Part shown: piece after piece, positions 8,939 through 17,548 of the stretch
How the letters are laid out: every line of letters begins with the position of its first letter
Position numbering within the stretch: the first letter of the stretch is position 1
From: Sva-07 sp963728195
GTDB lineage: Bacteria; Actinomycetota; Acidimicrobiia; Acidimicrobiales; Ilumatobacteraceae
NCBI GenBank assembly: GCA_963728195.1
Contig: CAVSIX010000006.1
Coordinates: 62,001-126,000 of the forward strand
DNA length: 64,000 nt
Reading direction: 5' to 3'
The notes under the pieces: generated by a model
What the model saw: the letters and a program-made list of their open reading frames with translations, nothing else
Databases searched by the model: none
What the model was told of the DNA's origin: nothing
Translations under genes and position numbers: made by a program

Positions 8939-9906
8939 CGCTCGACCGCGATGCGTTCACCTACGGCGCGGCGATGCCGATCGCTCCGTCGGTGCGGCGG
9001 GTGATCGCAGAGAATCCGTCGAAGTTCACGTACCACGGCACCGGCACCTACATCGTCGGCGGCGGGCCGACGGGGCGTGGCGACGTGGTGGTGATCGACC
9101 CCGGCCCGCGCCTCGACAGCCATCGTGATGCCCTCGCCGCCGCCCTGGTCGGCTGCACGGTTCGCGCCATCCTCGTGACGCACTGCCATGCCGATCACTC
9201 GCCCCTGGCGGCGTGGCTGGCAGCTGAGACCGGTGCGCCGACCGTCGCCCACGGGCCCCACGGTGAGGACAGCTGGGACATCGGCGACGACCCGCCAGAC
9301 GTCGTCGCCGCAGAGGAGCGCGACGCAGCGGCGGCCGAACCGGTGATCGAGGAGGCGACCGATCGGGAGTTCGTGCCCGATGTCGTCGTGCGCTCCGGTG
9401 ACCGGGTGGCCGCCGGTGGCGGATGGACGATGTCGGCGCTGCACACGCCGGGGCACACGTCGAACCACACCTGTTTCACGTTCGACGACGGCACCACTCG
9501 GACGATCTTCACCGGCGACCACGTGATGGGTTGGAGCACCACCGTCGTGTCACCGCCCGACGGCGACATGGCCGCCTACCTCGAGTCGCTGCGCGCAGTC
9601 GCCGCACGCTCCGACGACGTGGCGATCCCGACGCATGGACCGCCGATCCCTGATCCGGCCGGCTTCGTGACCCAACTCGTCGAACACCGCCTGCAGCGCG
9701 AGCAGCAGGTGCTCGGTGCTGTCCGCTCCGGGCTCGACACGATCCCGACGATCGTCGAGTCGTTGTACGTCGACGTACGCCGAGAGCTGTTCAAGCCGGC
9801 TCGGCGCAGCGTGCTCGCCCACTTGGTGAAGCTCGTCGCCGACGGCACCGTCGAGGTGGAGGGTTCGCCGCTCCCGCGCCTCGACGCCGTCTACCGGGCC
9901 GTCTGA
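8926..9906 (+). CDS. Metallo-beta-lactamase fold hydrolase, LACTB2-like
   Basis: The 326-residue protein has the two-zinc hydrolase motif HCHADH near residue 86, a further metal-site block HTPGHTSNHTCF, then FTGDHVMGW and PTHGP. After the catalytic domain a helical C-terminal segment (FKPARRSVLAHLVKLVADGTVE) resembles the small winged-helix domain of LACTB2-type enzymes. Those proteins act on nucleic acid or thioester-like substrates, so the reaction here is unassigned. ATG at 8926 lies inside the end of the asparaginase gene, a typical tight overlap. Confidence 0.83.
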   Translation: MQFLTLDRDAFTYGAAMPIAPSVRRVIAENPSKFTYHGTGTYIVGGGPTGRGDVVVIDPGPRLDSHRDALAAALVGCTVRAILVTHCHADHSPLAAWLAAETGAPTVAHGPHGEDSWDIGDDPPDVVAAEERDAAAAEPVIEEATDREFVPDVVVRSGDRVAAGGGWTMSALHTPGHTSNHTCFTFDDGTTRTIFTGDHVMGWSTTVVSPPDGDMAAYLESLRAVAARSDDVAIPTHGPPIPDPAGFVTQLVEHRLQREQQVLGAVRSGLDTIPTIVESLYVDVRRELFKPARRSVLAHLVKLVADGTVEVEGSPLPRLDAVYRAV

Positions 9907-9933
9907 AGCGGTCGCCTCGACGGTCGGCTGTCG

Positions 9934-10359
9934 TCAGCGCAAGCTGAACGCGCCGTCGGTGATCGTGTAGGGCAGTCCGAAGCCGAACGTGTCGCGAGCG
10001 AACCACGAGAACAACAGCACGCACGCACCGATCAGGGCGATGTTCTTCAAGAAGATCGACAGTTCGGTGCGCCTCGAGCCGGGATCGCGCTCGGCCCAGA
10101 ATTGGTGCATCAGGAACGTCAGCGGGATCAGCGTGATGATCAACAGGAGCGCACCGAGGTCTCCCCAGATGCCGAACAGGATCGAAATGCCGCCGACGAT
10201 GAAGGCGACGCCCGACACGATCACGCCCTCGCGGGCCGGTCCGACGCCCTTTGCTGCGGCGTACTCGGTGGAGCCCTCGAGGTCGATGAGCTGGAGGATC
10301 CCCGACGCGATGAACAGCGCACAGAACAGGATCCGACCGATCAACCAGAGTTCGTCCAT
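9934..10359 (-). CDS. DoxX family membrane protein
   Basis: This 141-residue protein has four hydrophobic segments and the DoxX-type start LIGRILFCALFIASGILQLID, with LEGSTEYAAAKGV after helix one and AERDPGSRRTELSIFLKNIALIG before helix four. DoxX relatives are linked to quinone or redox chemistry, but many are uncharacterised. It stands alone, convergent with the metallo-hydrolase gene and in the same direction as ilvA, whose stop lies 69 bases upstream of its start. Confidence 0.8.
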   Translation of the reverse strand: MDELWLIGRILFCALFIASGILQLIDLEGSTEYAAAKGVGPAREGVIVSGVAFIVGGISILFGIWGDLGALLLIITLIPLTFLMHQFWAERDPGSRRTELSIFLKNIALIGACVLLFSWFARDTFGFGLPYTITDGAFSLR

Positions 10360-10427
10360 GGCGAGAGTGTGACACGCGACGGCTCCGAGGGTGGGCCCCT
10401 GCCCCCGTCAGCGCCGACCGGCGCCGG

Positions 10428-11660
10428 TCACCAACTGCTGACCCTGATCTCGTAGTGCGCAGCGCGCGCCGAGTCGATCAACGCTGTGGCCTGGTCGCCG
10501 TTGCGGACTGCGAAGGTGGCGTGGATGCCCGTCTCGCGCACGTGCAATTCGAGCCCCTCCCTGACGTGCTGCACCTCGATCAGGTCGGCACCGCCGTCCG
10601 CGAACAGTGCCAACAGCTTGGCGAGCGACCCCGGGCGGTCGTCGATGCGCGCCACTACCGACAGCCGGCGGCCGGCGGCATTCTCGTGGCGACGGATCAA
10701 GCTCGGCACGACGCCGAGGTCGACGTTGCCACCCGAGAGCACGACGCACGTCGATCCGTCGGCATCCGGTGCGACGACCCCCGACAGCAACGCTGCGACA
10801 CCGACTGCCCCGGCGCCCTCGACGTAGAGCTTCGCCCGCTCCATCAGCAGCACCATCGCGTCGGCGATGGCGTCCTCGTCGACGGTGACCACCTCGTCGA
10901 CCCATCGCTCGACGAGCGGTCCCGTCACCTCGCCGGGGTACTTCACCGCGATGCCGTCGGCCAGCGTGAGCACCGGACCCTCGGCTGGCGAACCTCCCGC
11001 ATACGGTGCACACACCGCCGCTTGGACGCCGATCACCCGGACGTCGGGTTGCAGTGACTTGACGGCGATCGCCGTGCCGCTGATCAGCCCGCCGCCGCCG
11101 AGTGGGACGATCACGCTCGCGAGGTCGGCGATGTCCTCGGCCAACTCCAGCCCGAGCGTCCCCTGGCCGGCGATGACGGCAGCGTCGTCGAAGGGCGCAC
11201 AGAACGACATCCCGCTCTCCTGGGCCCGGTGCTTGGCCGCCTCGACCGCCTCTGCGAGCGCTGCGCCGTGCTCGACGACGACTGCACCGAGGGCTCGGCA
11301 GGCGTCGATCTTGGTGATCGCCGCTCCGACCGGCACGAAGATCTCGCACGGAACACCGAAGTGCCGGGCGGCGAAGGCGAGCGCCTGCGCATGGTTGCCG
11401 GCGCTTCCCGTCGTGACGCCCCGTCGCGCAGCGTCGCCGAGCGATGCGACCTTGTTGGTGGCGCCGCGGATCTTGAATGCACCGGTGCGCTGCAGGTTCT
11501 CGGCCTTGAGCACGACGTTGCCGCCGAGGTCGGCCGACAGGGTGAGCGAGCGGATCACGGGTGTGCGTTCGACGACGCCGGCGATGACGCCACGGGCGTC
11601 ACGGATGTCGTCGAGTTCGACGCTGGCGGCCACGCCGTGCACCGTACTGCGGTGGCGCAA
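10428..11660 (-). CDS. ilvA: Threonine ammonia-lyase with C-terminal ACT domain
   Basis: This PLP enzyme deaminates threonine to 2-oxobutanoate, the first step to isoleucine. The PLP lysine lies in RTGAFKIRGA (Lys63). The phosphate-binding TTGSAGNHAQ and the glycine loop PLGGGGLISG are clear. Residues from about 330 form one ACT domain (LSVVARIDDRPGSLAKLL), the short class with a single ACT. I place the start at TTG 11660 because GGAG sits four bases before it and the rimK stop ends one base before it. GTG codons at 11642 and 11633 are alternatives with no visible Shine-Dalgarno sequence. Confidence 0.9.
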   Translation of the reverse strand: MRHRSTVHGVAASVELDDIRDARGVIAGVVERTPVIRSLTLSADLGGNVVLKAENLQRTGAFKIRGATNKVASLGDAARRGVTTGSAGNHAQALAFAARHFGVPCEIFVPVGAAITKIDACRALGAVVVEHGAALAEAVEAAKHRAQESGMSFCAPFDDAAVIAGQGTLGLELAEDIADLASVIVPLGGGGLISGTAIAVKSLQPDVRVIGVQAAVCAPYAGGSPAEGPVLTLADGIAVKYPGEVTGPLVERWVDEVVTVDEDAIADAMVLLMERAKLYVEGAGAVGVAALLSGVVAPDADGSTCVVLSGGNVDLGVVPSLIRRHENAAGRRLSVVARIDDRPGSLAKLLALFADGGADLIEVQHVREGLELHVRETGIHATFAVRNGDQATALIDSARAAHYEIRVSSW

Positions 11661-11661
11661 C

Positions 11662-12856
11662 CTACTCCGGTTCGGGAAGCGGGTGTTCGGGCAGCTTGCG
11701 TACCCGTGCGCGCCGACGTCGACGCGCCGGGATCATGTCGCGCATCTCTTCGAGATTGCCGAAGCAGAGCAGCCGATCGTTGGCCTCGAGCTTGCGCGTG
11801 TCCACGCGGGTTCGGGATCACGTCGGTGTCCCGGTGCAGCGTCAACACCGTGATGTCACGGTCGCGCAGGCCGGACTCGCCGATGGTCTTGCCGACGAAG
11901 TCTCCGGCTTCGCGCACCATGATCTCGGCGACGCCGTATCCGGTGCTCACCGACAACCGTTGGCGGACGTCGAGTTCGGGGAATGCGACCTGGTTCGCGA
12001 CGTGGTCGATGATCGCGCCGGCGACGTCGAGCCCGGTGGCCGTCTCGATGCCCTCCAGGCCGGGCGACGAGTTGACCTCCATCACGAGGGGCCCCTCGTG
12101 GCCCTCGAGCATGTCGACGCCTGCGACTCGAAGGCCCATGATCTGAGCGGCTCGCACCGCAGTGCGCTCGTAGTTCGAATCGAGTGACACGCCCTCGACC
12201 GTGCCCCCACGGTGCACATTGGAGCGGAATTCGTCGCCCTGCGCCGTGCGGCGCATCGCCGCCACGACCCGGTCGCCGACGACGAGGGCGCGGATGTCAC
12301 GCCCCTTGCTCTCGGCGACGAACTCCTGGATCAGCACGTTCTGTTTCGTGTTGTGGAGGGTCTCGATGATCGCCTCGGCGACCTTGCGATCGGGCGCAAG
12401 GATCACGCCGATGCCCTGGGTGCCCTCGAGGAGCTTGATCACGACCGGTGCGCCGCCCACCCGGTCGATGGCGGGAAGGACGTCCTTGCGGTCGCGTACG
12501 AACGCCGTCTTCGGCATGCCGATGTCGTGGCGCGACAGGATCTGGATCGCGCGCAGCTTGTCGCGTGAGTTCGTGATGCCGTTGGCCGTGTTCGGCGTGA
12601 AGACGTCCATCTGTTCGAACTGGCGCACGACGGCGGAACCGAAGTAGGTGATCGAGGCGCCGACACGCGGGATGATCGCGTCGTAGTCCGACAACGGCCT
12701 GCCGCGGAACTGCATGTCCGGCTCGTCGCCGGACAGGTCGATCGCAAAGCGCAGCGTGTCGAGCACCTTGCACTGGTGGCCACGATCGAGTGCGGCGAGC
12801 TTGAGGCGTTGGGTGCTGTACGAGCGGGGCGCCCGGGACAAGATGGCGAGCTTCAC
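11662..12856 (-). CDS. rimK: RimK-family ATP-grasp glutamate ligase with TrkA-C-like tail; apparent frameshift
   Basis: RimK-type enzymes ligate glutamate to the C-terminus of ribosomal protein S6 or related acceptors. GTG at 12856 starts the classical KLAILSRAPRSYSTQRL, followed by the ATP-grasp core (PVVIKLLEGTQGIGV, LVMEVNSSPGLEGIE). A TrkA-C/RCK-like tail follows to DTDVIPNP. Between 11817 and 11801 the reading frame must shift. The original frame continues as unrelated sequence to 11555, across the ilvA start, whereas the adjacent frame continues as RKLEANDRLLCFGNLEEM and ends at a TAG (11662-11664) next to ilvA. The span 11662-12856 is 1195 bases, one more than a multiple of three. It may be a sequencing error or a real lesion; the catalytic domain is unaffected. 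Confidence 0.8.
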
Positions 12857-13413
12857 GTGGACTTTCTGCTGGTCGGGCTGGTGGTTCGGCTGCTGGTCGG
12901 GCTGATGGTCGGGCTGGTGGTCCGGCTGATGGTCTCGTCGCCCCGGTTGCGGCGGCGGACCGACCGGTCGGGGCGCCCACCGAGATAGGAGACGGCGGGA
13001 TCGACGACGAAGCGGTGGCGCAGGGCTTCGCGCCCGACGAGCATCCGGAAACCCATCTCGTCGCGACGTGTCAGCGTGACCTCGGCGGTGACGGCGCGTC
13101 CGGCGAGGAGCAGCGTGGTGTGCACGACGGGACGGTGTTCGACCTCGCCCGACGAGCTCCTGACGTCGCGGGTGGCGACGACGGCGGCTTCGGCGACGAT
13201 CGAATCGGCCGTCGAGCGCTGCCATGGATGGATCTCGAAGCGCACCCATGGACTGCCGCTGCGATCGAACCATTCCAGGCCGAACGCATGCAGTGACGAG
13301 GTCCGGGCGCCGGTGTCGATCTTCGCTTTGAGGTGGGCGACGCCCCAGTCGGTCAGCGCCACCCATTCGCGCCAGCCCAACGTGATCGGTTCGAGGCGCT
13401 TGGCCGGAGACAC
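12853..13413 (-). CDS. RimB-like ATP-dependent zinc protease family (retropepsin-like)
   Basis: This 186-residue protein has the retropepsin-like motif AKIDTGARTSSLHA near residue 30, with the catalytic aspartate in DTGA, and GFRMLVGREALRHRFVVDP near residue 121. The family is commonly encoded beside rimK, and members such as RimB process glutamate tails added by RimK. Its stop overlaps the rimK GTG start by four bases, supporting translational coupling. The C-terminal ~35 residues are a low-complexity Ser/Thr/Pro/Arg tail encoded by 12-bp repeats. Start ATG is at 13411-13413. Confidence 0.85.
   Translation of the reverse strand: MSPAKRLEPITLGWREWVALTDWGVAHLKAKIDTGARTSSLHAFGLEWFDRSGSPWVRFEIHPWQRSTADSIVAEAAVVATRDVRSSSGEVEHRPVVHTTLLLAGRAVTAEVTLTRRDEMGFRMLVGREALRHRFVVDPAVSYLGGRPDRSVRRRNRGDETISRTTSPTISPTSSRTTSPTSRKST
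12871..12930. repeat. Five 12-bp tandem repeats at the 3' end of the RimB-like gene
   Basis: Five consecutive copies of a unit close to GGTCGGGCTGGT lie at 12871-12930 on the plus strand, with a partial sixth copy. The period is four codons, so copy-number change would keep the frame. In the protein it encodes the Ser/Thr/Pro-rich tail. The repeat ends 14 bases before the rimK start codon. Confidence 0.85.
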
Positions 13414-13606
13414 GCGCGCACGCTATCGGCGCTGCCGTCCTCGCAACGCTGAGCCGACGAGGTGGTGTGACGGCGGACGTGAGCGATGTCACAGCTCGGC
13501 GGTGCGGGGTGACGAGGCGTCGGTGGGCGACCGTGGCAGGATGGCGCCGTAACACAACCGTAATGTTCGGTGCGCCGGTCGGTGCGCCCTCTCGACAAGG
13601 ACACCC

Positions 13607-14422
13607 ATGCTCACCTGGTTCGCCTCGCTCTCCGAGGCCGTCGTCATGCTCCCCATCGCCATCGGTGCGTCATGGCTCGCCCGCACGACGATCCGCCGGC
13701 TGACGCGTCGGGCGGTCCGCCGTGCCCAACGCTCGGAGGGCACGTGGCGCGTGCGCCTCGACCGGCTGGGTGACGACGGCCAGGCCGACGTCCGCAAGCG
13801 CCAGCGGGCCGATGCGGTCGCGCGCATGCTCGGGCGTCTCGTGACGGTCGTGATCTTCACGTTCGCTGCGTTCGCATCACTCGAGATCCTCGGGGTCAAC
13901 CTGGCGTTCGCCATTTCCAGCGCGGGGTTCATCGGTGTGGCGATCGCGCTCAGCGCCCAGGACTTCGTCAAGGACTTCCTCGGCGGAACCCGTGCGCTGC
14001 TCGAGGACCGCTACGCCGTCGGCGACGAGGTCGTGTTGCGGGTGTCGGGCACCGAGGTCCGCGGCACCGTCGACTTGATCGGCTCGGCGTCGATCCGCCT
14101 GCGCACGTCCGACGGGGCGACGTGGCACGCCGGGCATCACTCCGTCGAGGCGGTCACCAACCTGTCGCAGTTGCCGGCGGTGAGCGACATCGAGGTACCG
14201 GTCGACGACTGGGCGAGAGCGGACGAGGACGCCGCCGCCGAGCGGTTGGCGGTGGCGTCGAACGACGTGGGATTGACCGGCGTGGTGTTCCTTCGAGACA
14301 TCGAGACCCACGCGCCCGAGTCCGACGCCGACGTCGACACCGTGATGGTCAGGGTCAAGACCAACCGCCCGCTGAGTTCGCCGGAGACCGAGATCGTCCG
14401 CGGGAAACTCCTCGAACGCTGA
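13607..14422 (+). CDS. Small-conductance mechanosensitive channel, MscS family
   Basis: The 271-residue membrane protein is predicted to release solutes on hypo-osmotic shock. It has an N-terminal helix, a basic linker, and then the MscS core: VTVVIFTFAAFASLEILGVN as a membrane helix followed by the pore-lining GFIGVAIALSAQDFVKDFLGG. The cytoplasmic beta domain follows (DRYAVGDEV, GTVDLIGSASIRLRT). The C-terminal domain is shorter than in E. coli MscS. ATG at 13607 is preceded by a 193-base gap from the divergent RimB-like gene. It precedes the potassium transporter, a sensible osmotic pairing. Confidence 0.87.
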   Translation: MLTWFASLSEAVVMLPIAIGASWLARTTIRRLTRRAVRRAQRSEGTWRVRLDRLGDDGQADVRKRQRADAVARMLGRLVTVVIFTFAAFASLEILGVNLAFAISSAGFIGVAIALSAQDFVKDFLGGTRALLEDRYAVGDEVVLRVSGTEVRGTVDLIGSASIRLRTSDGATWHAGHHSVEAVTNLSQLPAVSDIEVPVDDWARADEDAAAERLAVASNDVGLTGVVFLRDIETHAPESDADVDTVMVRVKTNRPLSSPETEIVRGKLLER

Positions 14423-14525
14423 ACGGTCACGACGGCCCCCGGTTCGAGGGATCGAGCCCGCAGTGTGGTTCACTGCCGGGTCGGACGGGCACTCCGGTCA
14501 CGTCCGCCAGTGTCGAGAAGGTGAT

Positions 14526-16412
14526 GTGAACACCAGGGATCCCGCAGGTCACACGTCGGTACCGACCGCAGCGCTCGCACTCGGAGCGCTCGGCATCGTC
14601 TACGGCGACATCGGCACCAGCCCGCTCTATGCCGTGCGCGAGAGCTTCGACCACGCCGGTCTGGCCGTCACGGTCGAGAACGCCTACGGCGTCGCCTCGA
14701 TCATGTTCTGGGCGTTGATCATCGTGATCTCGATCAAGTACCTGGCGCTCGTGATGCGCGCCGACAACCACGGCGAGGGCGGCATCCTCGCTCTGACCGC
14801 ACTCGTCGGGCCGTCGTCAGGGCGAGCGACCGGTGCGCTGGCGGCGGTGATCACGCTCGGTGTGTTCGGCACGGCGTTGCTCTACGGCGACGGGCTGATC
14901 ACACCGGCGATCTCGGTGCTCAGCGCCGTGGAGGGCTTCGAGGTGGCGAGCGATGCGTTCGCCGACTTCGTCATCCCGATCGCCATCGTCATCCTGGTGG
15001 GGCTCTTCGCAGTGCAACGGCACGGGACCGCACAGATCTCGAAGATCTTCGGGCCGGTGATGTTGGTCTGGTTCGCGACGCTCGGCATCCTCGGCGGCCG
15101 CCAGGTGCTCCAGCATCCGAGCGTGCTGCGCGCCATCTCGCCGACGTATGCCATCACGTTCTTCGGCGATGAACCGCTGCGGGCGTTCCTCGCCCTCGGC
15201 TCGATCTTCCTGGTGGTCACCGGCGGCGAGGCGCTCTATGCGGACATGGGGCATTTCGGCCGTCGTCCCATCCAGGTCAGCTGGTACCTGCTCGTGTTGC
15301 CGGCACTGTTGCTGAACTACTTCGGCCAGGCCGCACTGCTCGGCGCCTCTCCCGAGGCGATCGAGAGCCCGTTCTACCGGCTCGCCCCGTCGTGGGGCAC
15401 GCTGCCGCTCGCACTGTTGGCGACGTTGGCGACGATCATCGCGTCGCAGGCATTGATCTCCGGTGCGTTCTCGCTGACGGCGCAGGCGGTGCAGCTCGAC
15501 TACCTGCCACGCGTGAAGATCGTGCACACGTCGCCCCACCACATCGGCCAGATCTACGTGCCGGTCGTCAACTGGCTGTTGATGATCGGCTGCGTCGGAC
15601 TCGTGCTCGGTTTCGGAAGTTCGAGCAATCTCGCGTCGGCGTACGGCATCGCGGTCACGATGACGATGCTGATCACGACGCTGCTGTTCTACCGCGTCGC
15701 TCGCGACCGGTGGGGTTGGTCGCTCGCAAAGGGTCTCGCCGTGTGCTTCCCGCTGCTGGTCGTCGATCTCGCCTTCTTCTCGGCCAACGTCCCGAAGATC
15801 GTCACCGGGGGCTGGTTCCCGCTCGTCATCGGACTGCTCCTGGTGACGTTGATGACAACGTGGCGGCGAGGACGCCAGCTGGTCGCCGAACGCATCCACC
15901 GTGGCGAGCGCCCGATCGAGGCCGTCGTCCACGAGGCGCAGGCCGTCGATGTCGAGCGCGTCCCGGGCGTCGCCGTGTACATGTTCAAGGACACGGGCGC
16001 GGCCCCGCCGGCGTTGATCGCCAACCTGGAGCACAACCACGTGCTGCACCAGTTGACGTTGCTGGTGTCGGTCGAGACGTCGGACGTGCCGCGTATTGCG
16101 CCGGACGAGCGTGTGCACATGCGCAAGGTCGGCTCGGGCATCCAGCAGGTCGAACTGCGCTTCGGCTACCTCGACGAGCCCAACGTGCCCGAAGCTCTGG
16201 CGACGATGCACATCCCCGGCCAGCCCTTCGACCCCGAGTCGGTCACGTACTTCATCGGTCGCGAGACCGTGACGTCGACGAAGGCGCCGGGGATGAATCC
16301 GATGCGCGAGCAGCTGTTCGTCGCGTTGAACCGGAGCGCATCGAGTGCGACGCGATTCTTCTGCCTGCCTGCAGGGCGCGTGTTCGAGGTCGGGACGCTC
16401 GTCGAGATCTGA
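14526..16412 (+). CDS. kup: Potassium uptake transporter Kup
   Basis: This 628-residue protein is a Kup/HAK/KT potassium symporter. The N-terminal signature ALGALGIVYGDIGTSPLYA is present, followed by about twelve membrane segments and a cytoplasmic C-terminal domain of roughly 170 residues ending SSATRFFCLPAGRVFEVG. GTG at 14526 is chosen because GAAGG lies about five bases upstream and the conserved block begins 15 residues later. The 103-base leader contains a small hairpin (GCAGTG at 14460-14465 with CACTGC at 14471-14476) but is too short for the known c-di-AMP riboswitch. Confidence 0.93.
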   Translation: MNTRDPAGHTSVPTAALALGALGIVYGDIGTSPLYAVRESFDHAGLAVTVENAYGVASIMFWALIIVISIKYLALVMRADNHGEGGILALTALVGPSSGRATGALAAVITLGVFGTALLYGDGLITPAISVLSAVEGFEVASDAFADFVIPIAIVILVGLFAVQRHGTAQISKIFGPVMLVWFATLGILGGRQVLQHPSVLRAISPTYAITFFGDEPLRAFLALGSIFLVVTGGEALYADMGHFGRRPIQVSWYLLVLPALLLNYFGQAALLGASPEAIESPFYRLAPSWGTLPLALLATLATIIASQALISGAFSLTAQAVQLDYLPRVKIVHTSPHHIGQIYVPVVNWLLMIGCVGLVLGFGSSSNLASAYGIAVTMTMLITTLLFYRVARDRWGWSLAKGLAVCFPLLVVDLAFFSANVPKIVTGGWFPLVIGLLLVTLMTTWRRGRQLVAERIHRGERPIEAVVHEAQAVDVERVPGVAVYMFKDTGAAPPALIANLEHNHVLHQLTLLVSVETSDVPRIAPDERVHMRKVGSGIQQVELRFGYLDEPNVPEALATMHIPGQPFDPESVTYFIGRETVTSTKAPGMNPMREQLFVALNRSASSATRFFCLPAGRVFEVGTLVEI

Positions 16413-16430
16413 GCCGTCGACGACGGCTCA
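16410..16430. terminator. Bidirectional stop-to-stop hairpin between kup and the oxygenase gene
   Basis: TGAGCCGTC at 16410-16418 and GACGGCTCA at 16422-16430 form a perfect 9-bp inverted repeat with a three-base loop. The two arms contain the stop codons of the convergent genes on either side. No U-tract follows on either strand, so it may terminate weakly or only stabilise 3' ends. Confidence 0.5.
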
Positions 16431-17390
16431 GTGCCCGAACTCGGTGGTGATCACGCGCCCGGTGCGCTGGCCGGCGCTCGGTGCGAGGTCGGTGACCACG
16501 AACGATCGCTGCAGCCACCGGTCGTTGCCGTCGAAACGGGCGGTGAACGGCGAACGCCCGTGGATCGCCACGTTGTTGTCGACGACGAGCAGGTCGCCGG
16601 GCTCCAGCACGACGGAGGTCTCGATCTGCGCGATCGTCTCACGGAGTTCGACGAGGACGTCCTCGGCTTCGCTGTCGGTGCCGACGGTGAGGTCGGCGTC
16701 GAAGATGAACGTCGGTTCCTCGCGGGTGCCGGTGATCAGCGGTCGGGCGGGGCCGAGTTCGTTGGTGCGCCCGCCGAGGAAGCTGGCGTCGACCGCAGTC
16801 CGAAAGCGCGGTTCGAACATGACGTCGACCACGTCGTCGGGGAGTCGATCCATCAGTTCGTGTACCGACACCAGGGTCGTGTGCGCGGACGGATCGCCGC
16901 GCAGGCACAACAGCAGTAGGTACCGGGGGCGGAACGGATGGAACGCGGTCTCGGTGTGGAACATCAGGTTGGAGCGCGACGACGTCGATGTCTGACGGTC
17001 GGCGTCGGTCTGCGTCGGCACGATGTTCTGGACGATGCGGCCACCGTGTTCGGGGACGTAGCCGACCGGTTGACCGAGCCGGCGAGCGACGGTGAGCAGC
17101 GTGAGCTCGGTGGACAGGTCCTTGTCGACGGGCGACTCGGGAGTGGCGGGCGTCGGTGGCAGCGGCCCGATCGGAGCGTTGCGGATCAGCAGTGCACCCG
17201 AACGATGCGACTCCGAGGCGAACCGGACGACGGCATCGTCGACGTCGACCGGAAGGTCGCGGGCGCCGAGTGCCGCCAGACGGACGAGGTCTTCGTCGAG
17301 TTCGTCGCCAGGTGTCGACCGCAGGACCCACGCCGAGGCATCCACGGTTGCCGGGGCGCAGTGTGTGGTGGTGGCACTGGTCGTGGACAT
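16428..17390 (-). CDS. Fe(II)/2-oxoglutarate dioxygenase, clavaminate synthase/AsnO-like
   Basis: This 320-residue protein resembles the TauD-superfamily branch holding clavaminate synthase, asparagine oxygenase AsnO and arginine hydroxylase VioC. The metal triad is His145, Glu147 (MFHTETAFHP, the H-x-E variant typical of that branch) and distal His277 (NNVAIHGRSPF). Arg295 may bind 2-oxoglutarate. ATG at 17390 is preceded by GAGGAGG about eight bases upstream. It is divergent from an RpiR regulator that heads the agmatine genes. This suggests, but does not prove, hydroxylation of arginine, asparagine or another guanidino amino acid. Confidence 0.8.
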   Translation of the reverse strand: MSTTSATTTHCAPATVDASAWVLRSTPGDELDEDLVRLAALGARDLPVDVDDAVVRFASESHRSGALLIRNAPIGPLPPTPATPESPVDKDLSTELTLLTVARRLGQPVGYVPEHGGRIVQNIVPTQTDADRQTSTSSRSNLMFHTETAFHPFRPRYLLLLCLRGDPSAHTTLVSVHELMDRLPDDVVDVMFEPRFRTAVDASFLGGRTNELGPARPLITGTREEPTFIFDADLTVGTDSEAEDVLVELRETIAQIETSVVLEPGDLLVVDNNVAIHGRSPFTARFDGNDRWLQRSFVVTDLAPSAGQRTGRVITTEFGH

Positions 17391-17415
17391 GGTCGTCGCC
17401 TCCTCGGGACTCGCG

Positions 17416-17455
17416 CGATGGAACAGATCTGCCAAGTATAGCGGATCGATGGAAC
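17416..17455. promoter_or_regulatory. Promoter of the dioxygenase gene with two CGATGGAAC direct repeats
   Basis: On the minus strand TATACT (17440-17435) is a good -10 about 45 bases before the dioxygenase start. The 9-mer CGATGGAAC occurs at 17416-17424 and 17447-17455, 31 bases apart (about three helical turns), flanking that -10. This placement fits repressor binding, the divergent RpiR protein being the obvious candidate. No -35 matches consensus well. Confidence 0.5.
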
Positions 17456-17548
17456 GTCGTCGATCATCGGGTCGTCCGGACGGTGGCGCGCACGGGTCGT
17501 CGCGGAGGGGGGCGCGGACGGGTGCTCGCCCGCTACGGTGACTCCCAC

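Noticed and set aside
12871..12930. CRISPR array
   Set aside because: The 12-bp units are contiguous with no spacers and lie within a coding region.
11555..13555. A 666-residue protein spanning rimK and the RimB gene in one frame
   Set aside because: Its N-terminal part is the antisense-like alternate frame of the RimB gene with low-complexity His-Gln-Pro repeats, and its C-terminal part is ilvA sequence in the wrong frame.
14423..14525. c-di-AMP (ydaO) riboswitch before kup
   Set aside because: Only 103 bases are available and the conserved ydaO segments are not seen; one small hairpin is present.
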